A DNA stretch of 64,000 bases. Origin: JBJFCE01 sp964437825 (GTDB lineage: Bacteria; Bacillota; Clostridia; Lachnospirales; Lachnospiraceae). This document shows positions 26,169 through 35,077 of this stretch, piece by piece. Under the pieces are notes generated by a model. It saw only the letters and a program-made list of their open reading frames with translations, had not been told where the DNA came from and made no database searches. The stretch spans positions 1 to 64,000 of the forward strand of contig CAYTIH010000003.1 of NCBI GenBank assembly GCA_964437825.1, in the 5' to 3' direction. Position 1 is the first letter of the stretch. Every line of letters starts with the position of its first letter. Both the position numbers and the translations under genes were made by a program.

Positions 26169-27299
26169 ATGATTCCATTTAATATTCCGCCCTATACGGG
26201 AAAAGAATTTGAATATATCAGGCAGGCAGTGGAAAACCAGAAGATCTGCGGTGACGGTCCGTTTACCCAAAAGTGTAACGAATGGATTGAGCAAAAGACC
26301 GGCACAAGCAAGTGTTTATTAACTACTTCCTGTACGCATGCGACGGAGCTGGCTGCTTTGCTTGCGGATATCAAGGAAGGGGATGAGGTGATTATGCCGT
26401 CCTATACCTTTGTATCCACAGCCGATGCGTTTGTGCTGCGCGGCGGGAAGGCTGTATTTGTGGATATCCGTCCGGATACGATGAATATTGACGAAAATCT
26501 GATTGAAGCGGCTGTCACGGAGAGGACAAGGGCGATTGCTCCGGTACATTATGCGGGCGTTTCCTGTGAGATGGATACCATTATGGACATTGCAAAGAGG
26601 CATCATCTGTTGGTGATTGAGGATGCGGCGCAGGGCGTCATGTCCACCTATAAGGGCAGAGCGCTCGGAACCATCGGTGATTTCGGTGCGTTCAGTTTCC
26701 ATGAGACCAAAAATTACAGTATGGGCGAGGGCGGCGCACTGTTGATCCGTGATCCGAAATATATTGAGGATGCGGAGATCCTCAGGGAAAAAGGGACAAA
26801 CCGTGCGAAATATTTCCGCGGACAGATTGATAAATATACATGGGTGAACCTCGGTTCTTCTTATTTGCCGAGTGATATGAATGCTGCCTATCTGTGGGCG
26901 CAGCTTGATATGGCGGATGTGATTAATGAAAAAAGACTTGCGCTCTGGAAACGGTATGATGAATTATTAAGACCGCTTCAGGAAAAGGGAGTGATCGAAT
27001 GCCCTACGATTCCGGAGGGCTGCGTGCACAATGCCCATATGTACTATATTAAGGCCAAAGATCTGGAGGAGCGAACCGGATTGATCGCTTTCCTGAAGGA
27101 GAATGATATTTTATCCGTATTTCATTATATACCGCTCCATACTGCGCCTGCCGGAAAGCGGTTTGGGCGTTTTCACGGGGAGGACCGCTATACTACGAGG
27201 GAGAGTGAAAGACTGCTTCGGCTTCCGATGTACTATACGCTTACGCTGGAGCAGGTAGAGTATATTGCCGGTAAAGTGAAGGAGTTCTACCGCGTATGA
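26169..27299 (+). CDS. wecE: dTDP-4-amino-4,6-dideoxygalactose transaminase (WecE/RffA-like)
   Basis: PLP aminotransferase of 376 aa that converts dTDP-4-keto-6-deoxyglucose to dTDP-Fuc4N (dTDP-thomosamine). IPFNIPPYTGKEFEYI at the start, CLLTTSCTHATELAALL near 50, and SFHETKNYSMGEGGAL with the PLP Lys181 match WecE closely. AGAGGAGA at 26156-26163 selects ATG 26169; the TTG 26148 alternative is too early. RmlA and RmlB, which would make the substrate, are not in the window. The acetyltransferase (29169) and GtrB-like enzyme (29794) that follow suggest lipid-linked Fuc4NAc. Confidence 0.9.
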   Translation: MIPFNIPPYTGKEFEYIRQAVENQKICGDGPFTQKCNEWIEQKTGTSKCLLTTSCTHATELAALLADIKEGDEVIMPSYTFVSTADAFVLRGGKAVFVDIRPDTMNIDENLIEAAVTERTRAIAPVHYAGVSCEMDTIMDIAKRHHLLVIEDAAQGVMSTYKGRALGTIGDFGAFSFHETKNYSMGEGGALLIRDPKYIEDAEILREKGTNRAKYFRGQIDKYTWVNLGSSYLPSDMNAAYLWAQLDMADVINEKRLALWKRYDELLRPLQEKGVIECPTIPEGCVHNAHMYYIKAKDLEERTGLIAFLKENDILSVFHYIPLHTAPAGKRFGRFHGEDRYTTRESERLLRLPMYYTLTLEQVEYIAGKVKEFYRV

Positions 27300-29152
27300 A
27301 AGAAGAACAGAGATTAAAAACAATCCGTGATACGCTGTTTGCGCTGGTTGTTGTGACAGTGTGCAGTATTTTGCTTTGGTATAGCTTTGATTGTTATTAT
27401 GATCTGAATGACGATGTCATGTTAAAGGATATCCTGTCGGGTACCTATACGGGTTCGCCGAGCCCTATGAATATTCAGATGCTGTACCCGGCAGGGGTAT
27501 TAATCAGTATTTTTTACAGGCTGGTGCCATCCCTGCCATGGTATGGCATTTTTTTGTGTACCTGCCATTTTTTGTGTATCTTTTTGATTGCGAAAAGAAG
27601 TATTTCTTTTGCTGCCGGGTTTCTGAAAAAATGCATTGTGATCGTGACCCAGTTTTTTCTGCTTTTGGGATTGCTATTGTACGAGCTGATTTATATACAG
27701 TATTCTGTTACCTGCGCTTTGCTTGCGGCGACTGGAATCTTTCTTTTTTATACGACGGATGACAGGCTGGAGCCGGGGAAATTTATTCGTAAAAATATAA
27801 TCAGTATGATTCTGGTAATTTTGGCTTTTTATGTGCGAATGGAAATGATGCTGCTGCTGTGTCCCATGATTGGTGCGGCGGGACTTGCGAAATGGTTCCA
27901 GGGTTCCGTTAAAACGAAAACCGGTCCGTTCAAAATTCAGAATCTGTTCAAATATCTGACGCCTTTGATTGTGGTTTTAGTCGGAATGGGAGTGGGTCTG
28001 ATCTCAAATGAAATCGCATACGGCAGCGAGGAGTGGAGGGAGTTTGACACCTTTTTTGATTACCGCACCGAGCTTTACGATTTTCAGGAAAGCCCGCCTG
28101 ATTATGAGGAAAATCAGGCCTATTATAACGGAATCGGTCTTGCGGCGGCGGAAGTTGAGCTTCTGAATAATTATAATTTTGCGCTGGATGACAAGATTAA
28201 TGCGGATATATTAAACAATATTGTGAATTATAATCGTGTTTTTCTTGGGAAAGATTATTTTAAGTATGGTTTGTATGACGGACTGCGCCTGTACTTATAT
28301 CAGGTTACCCATACGGATGACGCGCCGTGGATTTATGTTGTCCGGATGCTGTATCTGCTGGTTCTGATTACGGGAATCATGCAGAAGAATATCGGTATTG
28401 TGTGGAAGCTCGCGCTGCTGTTTTCCATGCGCTCGGTCAGCTGGATGTATCTGATCATGCGCGGCAGAATGCGTGACAGGATTACGAATTCTCTCTATTT
28501 GACAGAGGTGTTGATTCTGGCGGCTATGCTGCTGATAGAGATGCATCGGCTGTTAGAGGAATACCGGATAAAGACGGCAGCGGCGACAGAGCACGGTGAT
28601 AAAAGGACGCCTTATATTCCGCAGTATCGCAGATATTGGCCGTTGACAGCGGCGCTTTTATTAATCGTACTTACTGCCATACCGGTCCTGCAAAATGTCC
28701 GGAGAGTAGAACAGGAACAGGAGCGCAGGGAGCAGGTAAATCGTGAGTGGGAGCTGATTTGCGGCTATTTTATGGAGCATCCCGATCATTTTTATCTTGT
28801 GGATGTATATTCTACGGTGAAATATTCCGAGAAAATGTTTGTAAATGTGGATAACAGCTACAGAAATTTTGATATCTGCGGAGGATGGACGTCAAAGAGT
28901 CCTATTTATGCGGAGAAGCTGTCCCGGAGAGGAATCGGAAATATAGAGTCCGATCTGATACACATGAACAATGTTTACTTTGTCACCGGAATCGACCGGG
29001 ATATGGACTGGATTGTAGCTTATTACAGGAGTAAGGGCTATGAGATCAGGCTGGATACGGAGAAATGCTTTAAGGTGGACGGAGAGAAGCGGTTTATGGT
29101 GTATAAGGTGCGGCTTTATCAGGAGCTGGAGCAGGCGGGTGCGGAGCTGTAG
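27296..29152 (+). CDS. Large membrane protein, GT-C-like
   Basis: A 618-aa membrane protein with about ten to twelve helices (about 12-480) and an extracytoplasmic C-terminal part of about 145 residues. The first loop holds LNDDVMLKDILSGTYTGSP; an Asp pair in the first extracytoplasmic loop is typical of GT-C glycosyltransferases that use polyprenyl-phosphate sugars. I do not recognise a precise family. It overlaps the transaminase by 4 bases (ATGA). Sitting between the transaminase and the acetyltransferase of the same pathway, it may transfer the resulting amino sugar outside. Confidence 0.6.
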   Translation: MKEEQRLKTIRDTLFALVVVTVCSILLWYSFDCYYDLNDDVMLKDILSGTYTGSPSPMNIQMLYPAGVLISIFYRLVPSLPWYGIFLCTCHFLCIFLIAKRSISFAAGFLKKCIVIVTQFFLLLGLLLYELIYIQYSVTCALLAATGIFLFYTTDDRLEPGKFIRKNIISMILVILAFYVRMEMMLLLCPMIGAAGLAKWFQGSVKTKTGPFKIQNLFKYLTPLIVVLVGMGVGLISNEIAYGSEEWREFDTFFDYRTELYDFQESPPDYEENQAYYNGIGLAAAEVELLNNYNFALDDKINADILNNIVNYNRVFLGKDYFKYGLYDGLRLYLYQVTHTDDAPWIYVVRMLYLLVLITGIMQKNIGIVWKLALLFSMRSVSWMYLIMRGRMRDRITNSLYLTEVLILAAMLLIEMHRLLEEYRIKTAAATEHGDKRTPYIPQYRRYWPLTAALLLIVLTAIPVLQNVRRVEQEQERREQVNREWELICGYFMEHPDHFYLVDVYSTVKYSEKMFVNVDNSYRNFDICGGWTSKSPIYAEKLSRRGIGNIESDLIHMNNVYFVTGIDRDMDWIVAYYRSKGYEIRLDTEKCFKVDGEKRFMVYKVRLYQELEQAGAEL

Positions 29153-29168
29153 TCTGATAGGCAGGGTG

Positions 29169-29786
29169 ATGGCTGATATGAGTGGGGATGAACTTCGGGA
29201 AATGAATATGAATGCGGAGAAATCGAAAACGGAGCGTTTGGAAGGCGATACGGTTTATCTGAGGGTTATGACGCCGGAGGATACCGATCTGATTGTAAAG
29301 TGGCGTAATGAGGATTTTGTCAGGGAGAATTTTATCTATCAAAAGCCGTTTACCAGAGAGGGGCATTTGAACTGGATCAAGACACAGATAGAACCGGGAC
29401 ATGTGGTCCAGTTTATGATTTGCAGGAAAGCGGATGATCGGCCGGTCGGAAGTGTGTATTTCCGGGATATTGACAGGGAGCACAAAAGAGCGGAATATGG
29501 TATTTTTATAGGAGAAAAGGAAGCCTTAGGACAGGGAATCGGAACGCAGGCGGCGGTTTTAGCCGTACGGTACGGATTTTCGAAGCTAAAGCTTCACAGG
29601 ATTATGCTGCGGGTTCTTGCAGGGAATCCAAGAGCCAAGAGAAGCTATGAAAAGGCAGGATTTGCAGAAGAGGGCAGATTTCGTGAGCATGTATTTCTGA
29701 ACGGGCGGTTTCAGGATGTGATTTTCATGGGAATGCTCAATCCGGATGAAACTAAAGAATCGCCGAATCAGTCTGGCGGAGAATAG
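29169..29786 (+). CDS. GNAT family N-acetyltransferase, likely for the dTDP-4-amino sugar
   Basis: Predicted N-acyltransferase of about 205 aa in the RimJ/RimL-like GNAT branch. VYLRVMTPEDTDLIVKWRN, the acetyl-CoA loop GQGIGTQA near 122 and GNPRAKRSYEKAGF near 153 are present. Between the WecE-like transaminase and the GtrB-like transferase, it is best read as the enzyme acetylating dTDP-Fuc4N, as RffC does in the enterobacterial common antigen pathway; the position suggests this, not sequence identity. ATG 29169 has AGG 7 bases upstream; ATG 29178 and 29202 are possible alternatives. Confidence 0.78.
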   Translation: MADMSGDELREMNMNAEKSKTERLEGDTVYLRVMTPEDTDLIVKWRNEDFVRENFIYQKPFTREGHLNWIKTQIEPGHVVQFMICRKADDRPVGSVYFRDIDREHKRAEYGIFIGEKEALGQGIGTQAAVLAVRYGFSKLKLHRIMLRVLAGNPRAKRSYEKAGFAEEGRFREHVFLNGRFQDVIFMGMLNPDETKESPNQSGGE

Positions 29787-29793
29787 GAGAACT

Positions 29794-30738
29794 ATGAAGG
29801 TAAGCTTTATAATACCCTGCTATCGGTCTTCGCAGACCTTGCCGGGGGTGGTGGAAGAAATTAAACAATCGATGGAGCAGCGCAGGGACGATTCCTATGA
29901 GCTGATACTGGTCAACGACTGCTCTCCGGATGATACCTTTGATACGATCAGACGGCTTGTATCAACGAACCGGAATGTCATCGGCGTCAATCTGGCTAAA
30001 AATTTCGGACAGCATGCTGCGCTGATGGCCGGATTTCATGAGGCAACGGGGGATGTTGTGGTATGTCTGGATGACGACGGACAAACCCCTGCGAATGAGG
30101 TCGGAAAGCTGCTGCAGGGAATAGAACAGGGAAGCGATGTCGTATATGCCAAGTACTCGAATAAAAAGCACTCTGCCTTCCGGAATTTCGGCAGCAGGGC
30201 AAATGAACTGATGACCAGAGTGATGCTGGGCAAGCCAAGGGAGTTATATATTTCCAGCTATTTTGCTGCAAGGCGTTTTGTAGTGGATGATATGCTCAGG
30301 TATGAAAACTGCTATCCGTATGTGATCGGTCTGGTGCTCCGTGCGACCAGGAATATTACGAATGTTGATGTTACACATAGAGAACGTGAGATAGGCACCT
30401 CCGGTTATAACATGAAAAAGCTCCTTAGTCTCTGGTTTAACGGATTTACCGCATTTTCCATTAAGCCGCTCAGAATTGCCACTTTGATCGGCGGCTTTAC
30501 GGCTGTCTGCGGATTTTGCTACGGAATTTATACCGTAATCAAGAAGTTTTTCAATCCGGCAGTGCCGGCGGGATTCAGTGCCATGATGTCGGCGCTGGTG
30601 TTCATCGGAGGAATGATTATGCTGATGCTTGGCCTGATCGGCGAATATATCGGAAGAATGTATATCAGTATGAATCGTTCGCCTCAGTTCGTAGTGCGGG
30701 AGAGAATTGTCAGTGGAGAAGAAAAAACACCGGAATAG
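29794..30738 (+). CDS. GtrB/ArnC-like polyprenyl-phosphate glycosyltransferase (GT2)
   Basis: A 314-aa GT2 with VSFIIPCYRSSQTL at the start, LVNDCSPDD near 38, LDDDGQTPA near 93 and two C-terminal helices (about 228-296). This is the ArnC/GtrB layout, enzymes that load a sugar on undecaprenyl phosphate at the inner face. Its place just after a WecE-like transaminase and an acetyltransferase suggests the sugar is Fuc4NAc. ATG 29794 follows TAGGAGA. The LDDDGQTP loop differs from the DADLQDPP of the copy at 92, so they probably use different sugars. Confidence 0.87.
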   Translation: MKVSFIIPCYRSSQTLPGVVEEIKQSMEQRRDDSYELILVNDCSPDDTFDTIRRLVSTNRNVIGVNLAKNFGQHAALMAGFHEATGDVVVCLDDDGQTPANEVGKLLQGIEQGSDVVYAKYSNKKHSAFRNFGSRANELMTRVMLGKPRELYISSYFAARRFVVDDMLRYENCYPYVIGLVLRATRNITNVDVTHREREIGTSGYNMKKLLSLWFNGFTAFSIKPLRIATLIGGFTAVCGFCYGIYTVIKKFFNPAVPAGFSAMMSALVFIGGMIMLMLGLIGEYIGRMYISMNRSPQFVVRERIVSGEEKTPE

Positions 30739-32413
30739 AAGTATTTTGTTTGCAACGATATATGCAGTGCTTTTTGCCGCGGCAATGGTATTTGGTGCAC
30801 AGCTTGAAGCGAAAGGAAGTATCGGTTATGCTTCGGGGAAAACCTGGGGCGGTATCTTTTTCCTGACGCTTCTTTCGTTCCTGTTGACGTCGGGACTGTT
30901 TTGGCTGCTGCAGAGGTATGAGCAAAGAGGCCTCGAGGTCATAAAAGCGGTTCCCACGGGGAAGAAAGAGGATTTACAGTCGAAGGAACCGGAAAGCGCG
31001 GGAACCGGAAAGCGCTGGTACAGGCAGAAGCGTTTTTGGATTTATGCGGGAATTGTGCTGCTGTGCTGGATGCCTTATTTTCTGGCGTCTTATCCGGGAT
31101 TCTTTTTATATGACGCAGAAACGGAATTGAATATGGTTCTGACTGCAAAATACACGACCCATCATCCGCTTGCACATGTATTGCTGCTGGGATGGACCAT
31201 CAAGGTGATTTACAAAATTACCGGAAGCTATAATGCCGGAATTGCGGTTTATATCATCTGCCAGGCGGTTTTTACCGCCCTGAGCTTCAGCTATATTCTT
31301 TACAGAATGAAGGAATGGGGAATTCGAAGGTGGATACGCGTTTTGGGAGGACTGTACTTTTGTATTTTTCCCGTCATACCCATGTATGCGCTTTGTTCCA
31401 CAAAGGATGTCTTATTTACTGTGTTTTTGCTGCTGTTTTTGGTAACACTGGCGGATTTTCGTATCAGCGGGGCAGCGGGTGCGCTTGTTCTGTGCGCAGC
31501 GGCGATGCTGCTGCTGCGCAATAACGGGATTTATGCACTGGTGCTGTCGGCCCCGTTTTTGATTCCGGCATCGGTCAGACGCCGGAAAAAGCTGGCGCTT
31601 TCTTTTTTGGCAATCCTGGCTGTGTATTTTGTGTGCTCGTTCGGGCTTAAGATGCTGACAAATGCCGATGATCTGGAAAAACAGGAAATGTTAAGCGTAC
31701 CGATTCAGCAGCTTGCAAGAGTTTACCGGAATGATTATGAAAGCCTGAATCAGTCCGAGGTGGAGACGCTGCATCAATTTTTGTCTGACGAGGCGCTTCA
31801 AAGATATCGGCCGGTACTGTCCGACCCTGTGAAGGCAGCCTTTGACAGTGAGGCTTATACGGCTCACCGGAGGGAATTCTGGAGGCTGTGGCTTTCGGTG
31901 GGCATGGAGCATCCGGCGGCCTATCTGGATGCGTTTCTGGTAAATAATTACGGTTTCTGGTATCCCTATGCGTCTTTGAATTGCTATCAGGGGAACCGGA
32001 CTTATAGCTTTGTTTATGAGGACAGCTCTTATTTCGGATATGAAACCGAGCGTCCGGGGGAGCGAAGCAGCCTGATTCCGGCATTGGATGAATTTGTGCG
32101 AAAACTGTCTTTGGAAATTTCGTGGCAGAAAATTCCCGGAGTCAGAATATTGTTCCATCCGGCGTTTTATTTTTGGATGTTTTTGTTTGGGCTGTGTTAT
32201 CAGCTGTCACAGGGAAGATATCGGATGTGTGCATACGGACTTCCGATCCTGTTTTTGTATTTGACGGTTCTGTTAGGGCCGGCGGTACTGGCGAGATATG
32301 TATTGTATTTTTATTTCGGATTTCCGCTGCTTCTGGCATTTGTATTCGGGGGCAGGGAGGTAAGCGGCGGTCATTGCCCGCAGCCGAAAAAAATGATCAA
32401 TGAGGAAATATGA
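30713..32413 (+). CDS. DUF6020-like membrane protein, putative GT-C glycosyltransferase
   Basis: About 566 aa with roughly twelve helices. SYPGFFLYDAETELN, then THHPLAHVLLLG and later CSTKDVLF are the features I associate with DUF6020-type proteins of Gram-positive glycan loci. The Asp in the first large loop and the HHP element resemble GT-C active sites. I prefer GTG 30713 because GGGAGAG at 30698-30704 is well spaced; TTG 30707 is also possible. It overlaps the GtrB-like gene by 26 bases, which suggests it uses the lipid-phosphate sugar that enzyme makes. Confidence 0.65.
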   Translation: MEKKKHRNRSILFATIYAVLFAAAMVFGAQLEAKGSIGYASGKTWGGIFFLTLLSFLLTSGLFWLLQRYEQRGLEVIKAVPTGKKEDLQSKEPESAGTGKRWYRQKRFWIYAGIVLLCWMPYFLASYPGFFLYDAETELNMVLTAKYTTHHPLAHVLLLGWTIKVIYKITGSYNAGIAVYIICQAVFTALSFSYILYRMKEWGIRRWIRVLGGLYFCIFPVIPMYALCSTKDVLFTVFLLLFLVTLADFRISGAAGALVLCAAAMLLLRNNGIYALVLSAPFLIPASVRRRKKLALSFLAILAVYFVCSFGLKMLTNADDLEKQEMLSVPIQQLARVYRNDYESLNQSEVETLHQFLSDEALQRYRPVLSDPVKAAFDSEAYTAHRREFWRLWLSVGMEHPAAYLDAFLVNNYGFWYPYASLNCYQGNRTYSFVYEDSSYFGYETERPGERSSLIPALDEFVRKLSLEISWQKIPGVRILFHPAFYFWMFLFGLCYQLSQGRYRMCAYGLPILFLYLTVLLGPAVLARYVLYFYFGFPLLLAFVFGGREVSGGHCPQPKKMINEEI

Positions 32414-34953
32414 AGCGGATTAACAAAAAAATATTTCTAAAAAATACAAAACTGCAGATATTTCTGGTAACGGTTGTCATTGTGCTATGTGTGATGGTAT
32501 GGCCGTTACGGCTTTTTTACCATTCCACCTATTCGGGATATGCCAAGACGCAGCCTTCCTATACGGGAGCCGTCACAATGGAGAATATTGTGCTGCAGCA
32601 ATTTATGCCGAAGCAGGATCACATTTATGAAATCCGTGTGGAAGGGCTTGTGGAGGATGTCCATAGCATGGACAGGGTGTTTGTGACCCTGTATGACGAA
32701 AATCTGGAGATTTTGTATCAGGAAATTCTGTATTTTACGGATATACAGACGCTTGGCTATGTCAGGATTACACCGGAGCTGGATGTGACTGCGGGAAATA
32801 TTTATTATATCGGTCTGAATGTGCATTTTGAAAGTGAGGGAACACTGAAAATAGCATATGCGGATCAGAGCGCACTGCAAATTGACGAATGCGGCATATT
32901 TGCGTATGCGAATGCGGCTTATCCCGAGCAGGCAATTCTGATCCGGTTTCAGTACACGCAGCAGTTTTCCGCTTTGCTGATCCTTTTGTGTATAACGGGA
33001 ATTATCGTTACCGGGCTTTTGTTATACGTGGGAACGACCTGTCTGACAGAAGCTCTGAGGCGGAAAAAGATGCTTCGCAAGGTCCAAAAGACAGGGCTCA
33101 TAGTATTATTTGCAGGCAGTGTTCTGCTTGACTTTTTTTGCTTTTATCAGTTATGTATTGCCCGGATCTTCGGCGGTGAGATCTGGGATCTTCTGGTGTA
33201 TGCGGCGGCCTGTATTCTCATGCTTATGTTATCCGGGTATGTATGTTACAAAGGGGAATGCCGCGTAAGGCTTTTGGAAAGGCGGGACGGCAGTCACAGC
33301 GTGAAAAAAACGGACATGCCTGCGGCACGGCTGTGGAAAAAGACATGGCTCAATTATCTGCAGATAGTATGCTTTGTGTTCCTCTTCTGGGCAGGGGTGG
33401 AATATGTGGATGCGCCGATTCAATGGAAGCAGGATGTGGCCAGAAACTGGGTATTTCTGCTTTTTGGGCTGATTGTCATATTGACCTATCGCCTGCATCA
33501 GGTCGTCAATCTGTTTACCGTTATTTTCAGTCTTTTGATGATTCCGGCAGGTATTGTGTACTGCTATATGAAGGGTCCGGATGCACATGCCGTGGAAGCG
33601 GCGCGCGTGATGGTGGCCGCAGCGGATCTTTGGGGCATTATATTGATCCGGACGATCCGGAACCTCAGAAGGATCCGGGAGCAGAAATGGAACCTTCCGC
33701 TGGCGGTTTGCTGGGGATTGATGTGTGTGTTTATGATCTTTAACAGCTACGGTAAGCTCTGGCCGATTTTGATGGCGGTTACGTTTACGCTGTTTTATCT
33801 GCAGGATTATACGGAGCGTGAAAAGGATCAACTGATTCATAATATGATAACGGCGATTCTGTCGCAGTTTTGTTTCATGGTTATTATGTGTTATCTGCAC
33901 AGACCTTATCACTATTATCAGTTTATCCGATATCCGATGTGGTTTCATACCGTGGCCAGTACGGGGATGTATCTTGTCATGGTGGAGGCGGCGGCATTGC
34001 TTTGTCTGTTTTTGAAAATGCGGGATACCGGCACTGTCTTTCGAAAGGCGTGGAAGGAATGGCTGATCAATGGCGTGGTGCTTGCCTATATCAGTCTGAC
34101 GGTGGCGAGAACCGCAATTATTGCAGTGATCGGTCTGTGTCTGACTCTCGCGATCGGAGCGGCAATTGTATATCGGCCGAGGATCAGGACTTATTTGAGA
34201 ATTGCGGGAATTATGGTATTATCGCTTATGCTCAGTATTCCGGTGGTCTATACTACTACCAGATGTATTCCCGCTGTGGTGAACAAACCCGTTTATCTGA
34301 ACGATGCCGAGGACTTTGACTTTGCAATCAGGGAAGGGGAGGCGCTTGATTCCGACAGCTATATGTATTTCAGGGCGCTTGTCAGGCTCTGGGCCAGAAG
34401 ATTCTGGGTTCCGGAGAATTTTATTCAAACTTATCTGGAGGATAAAGTGTCAAATGATCAGGAGCTTTTGATCCTGACGGAGCTTGCATCCGTCAGGACT
34501 CCTGAGCTTTCCGGTGCCGCAGAGAACTCAGGGAATCCGGAATATTCCGAAAAGCTGTACGCGGCTAATGATATGTCCAACGGCAGGCTTGCTATTTTTA
34601 AGGAATATCTGGAGCATCTTTCCTGGTCCGGACATCCGAAAATGGGCTATGACGGGGATTATGAATTGATGTCCGGTCATGCGCACAATTCCTTTCTCCA
34701 GAATGCATTTGATTTTGGAATACCGGCGGGAATTTTATTTTTCCTGTTGATTCTGGGAATGATTGTAACCGCAGTGTATCAGATCTGGACGGGGAGGGAG
34801 CGCAGTGAGAAGCAGTTTATGCTGCTGCTGACGGCCGCCGCGTTTATGCTGGTCAGTCTGACCGAATATACCTCCAATCCCTGTATGCCATTGTGCTTTT
34901 CCACGCTATTTATGCTCATTACTATGAAAACGGAGAAAAATGTGGTAGAATGA
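32410..34953 (+). CDS. WaaL/Wzy-like O-antigen ligase with N-terminal ectodomain
   Basis: Very large membrane protein of 847 aa. A first helix (about 15-37) is followed by a beta-rich extracytoplasmic domain of about 145 residues, then about twelve helices. Near residues 756-772 lies GHAHNSFLQNAFDFGIP, with the His-Asn pattern of the O-antigen ligase/polymerase superfamily. It may transfer finished glycan from undecaprenyl diphosphate to an acceptor, or polymerise it. The ectodomain is not part of the usual ligase and may bind the acceptor. It overlaps the upstream gene by 4 bases and ends this transcription unit. Confidence 0.75.
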   Translation: MKRINKKIFLKNTKLQIFLVTVVIVLCVMVWPLRLFYHSTYSGYAKTQPSYTGAVTMENIVLQQFMPKQDHIYEIRVEGLVEDVHSMDRVFVTLYDENLEILYQEILYFTDIQTLGYVRITPELDVTAGNIYYIGLNVHFESEGTLKIAYADQSALQIDECGIFAYANAAYPEQAILIRFQYTQQFSALLILLCITGIIVTGLLLYVGTTCLTEALRRKKMLRKVQKTGLIVLFAGSVLLDFFCFYQLCIARIFGGEIWDLLVYAAACILMLMLSGYVCYKGECRVRLLERRDGSHSVKKTDMPAARLWKKTWLNYLQIVCFVFLFWAGVEYVDAPIQWKQDVARNWVFLLFGLIVILTYRLHQVVNLFTVIFSLLMIPAGIVYCYMKGPDAHAVEAARVMVAAADLWGIILIRTIRNLRRIREQKWNLPLAVCWGLMCVFMIFNSYGKLWPILMAVTFTLFYLQDYTEREKDQLIHNMITAILSQFCFMVIMCYLHRPYHYYQFIRYPMWFHTVASTGMYLVMVEAAALLCLFLKMRDTGTVFRKAWKEWLINGVVLAYISLTVARTAIIAVIGLCLTLAIGAAIVYRPRIRTYLRIAGIMVLSLMLSIPVVYTTTRCIPAVVNKPVYLNDAEDFDFAIREGEALDSDSYMYFRALVRLWARRFWVPENFIQTYLEDKVSNDQELLILTELASVRTPELSGAAENSGNPEYSEKLYAANDMSNGRLAIFKEYLEHLSWSGHPKMGYDGDYELMSGHAHNSFLQNAFDFGIPAGILFFLLILGMIVTAVYQIWTGRERSEKQFMLLLTAAAFMLVSLTEYTSNPCMPLCFSTLFMLITMKTEKNVVE

Positions 34954-34991
34954 ACGCAAAGCGGCCATACAGTTATCATAACTGCGAAGCA
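34943..34991 (+). promoter_or_regulatory. Third copy of the extended -10 / leader element
   Basis: TGGTAGAATGAACGCAA at 34943-34959 matches the motifs at 16339-16355 and 16417-16433. It is followed by AGCGGC and TGCGAAGC, the leader element of 16445-16458, here split by about 17 inserted bases that form the palindrome CAGTTAT-C-ATAACTG (34970-34984). No good -35 is visible for this TAGAAT. It overlaps the end of the ligase gene and precedes the unit starting at 35078. Confidence 0.55.
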
Positions 34992-34995
34992 ATTA

Positions 34996-35004
34996 TGGTA
35001 AAAT
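34996..35004 (+). promoter_or_regulatory. Extended -10 promoter before the PglF-like gene
   Basis: TG (34996-34997), one base, then TAAAAT (34999-35004). No good -35 is seen at 17 bp. The predicted start would leave a leader of about 65 nt before ATG 35078. It directly follows the CAGTTAT palindrome, which could be an operator. Confidence 0.4.
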
Positions 35005-35077
35005 AGCGCTGGATATTTTGTTTATTGCCGCTGTATGCAAAAGATTCGGTAATAAATATGTATAAACAGGTGTAAAT

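Noticed and set aside
28295..28546. Antisense frames inside the large membrane-protein genes as separate genes
   Set aside because: They lack ribosome sites, show His/Arg-rich low-complexity composition and simply mirror the coding strand.
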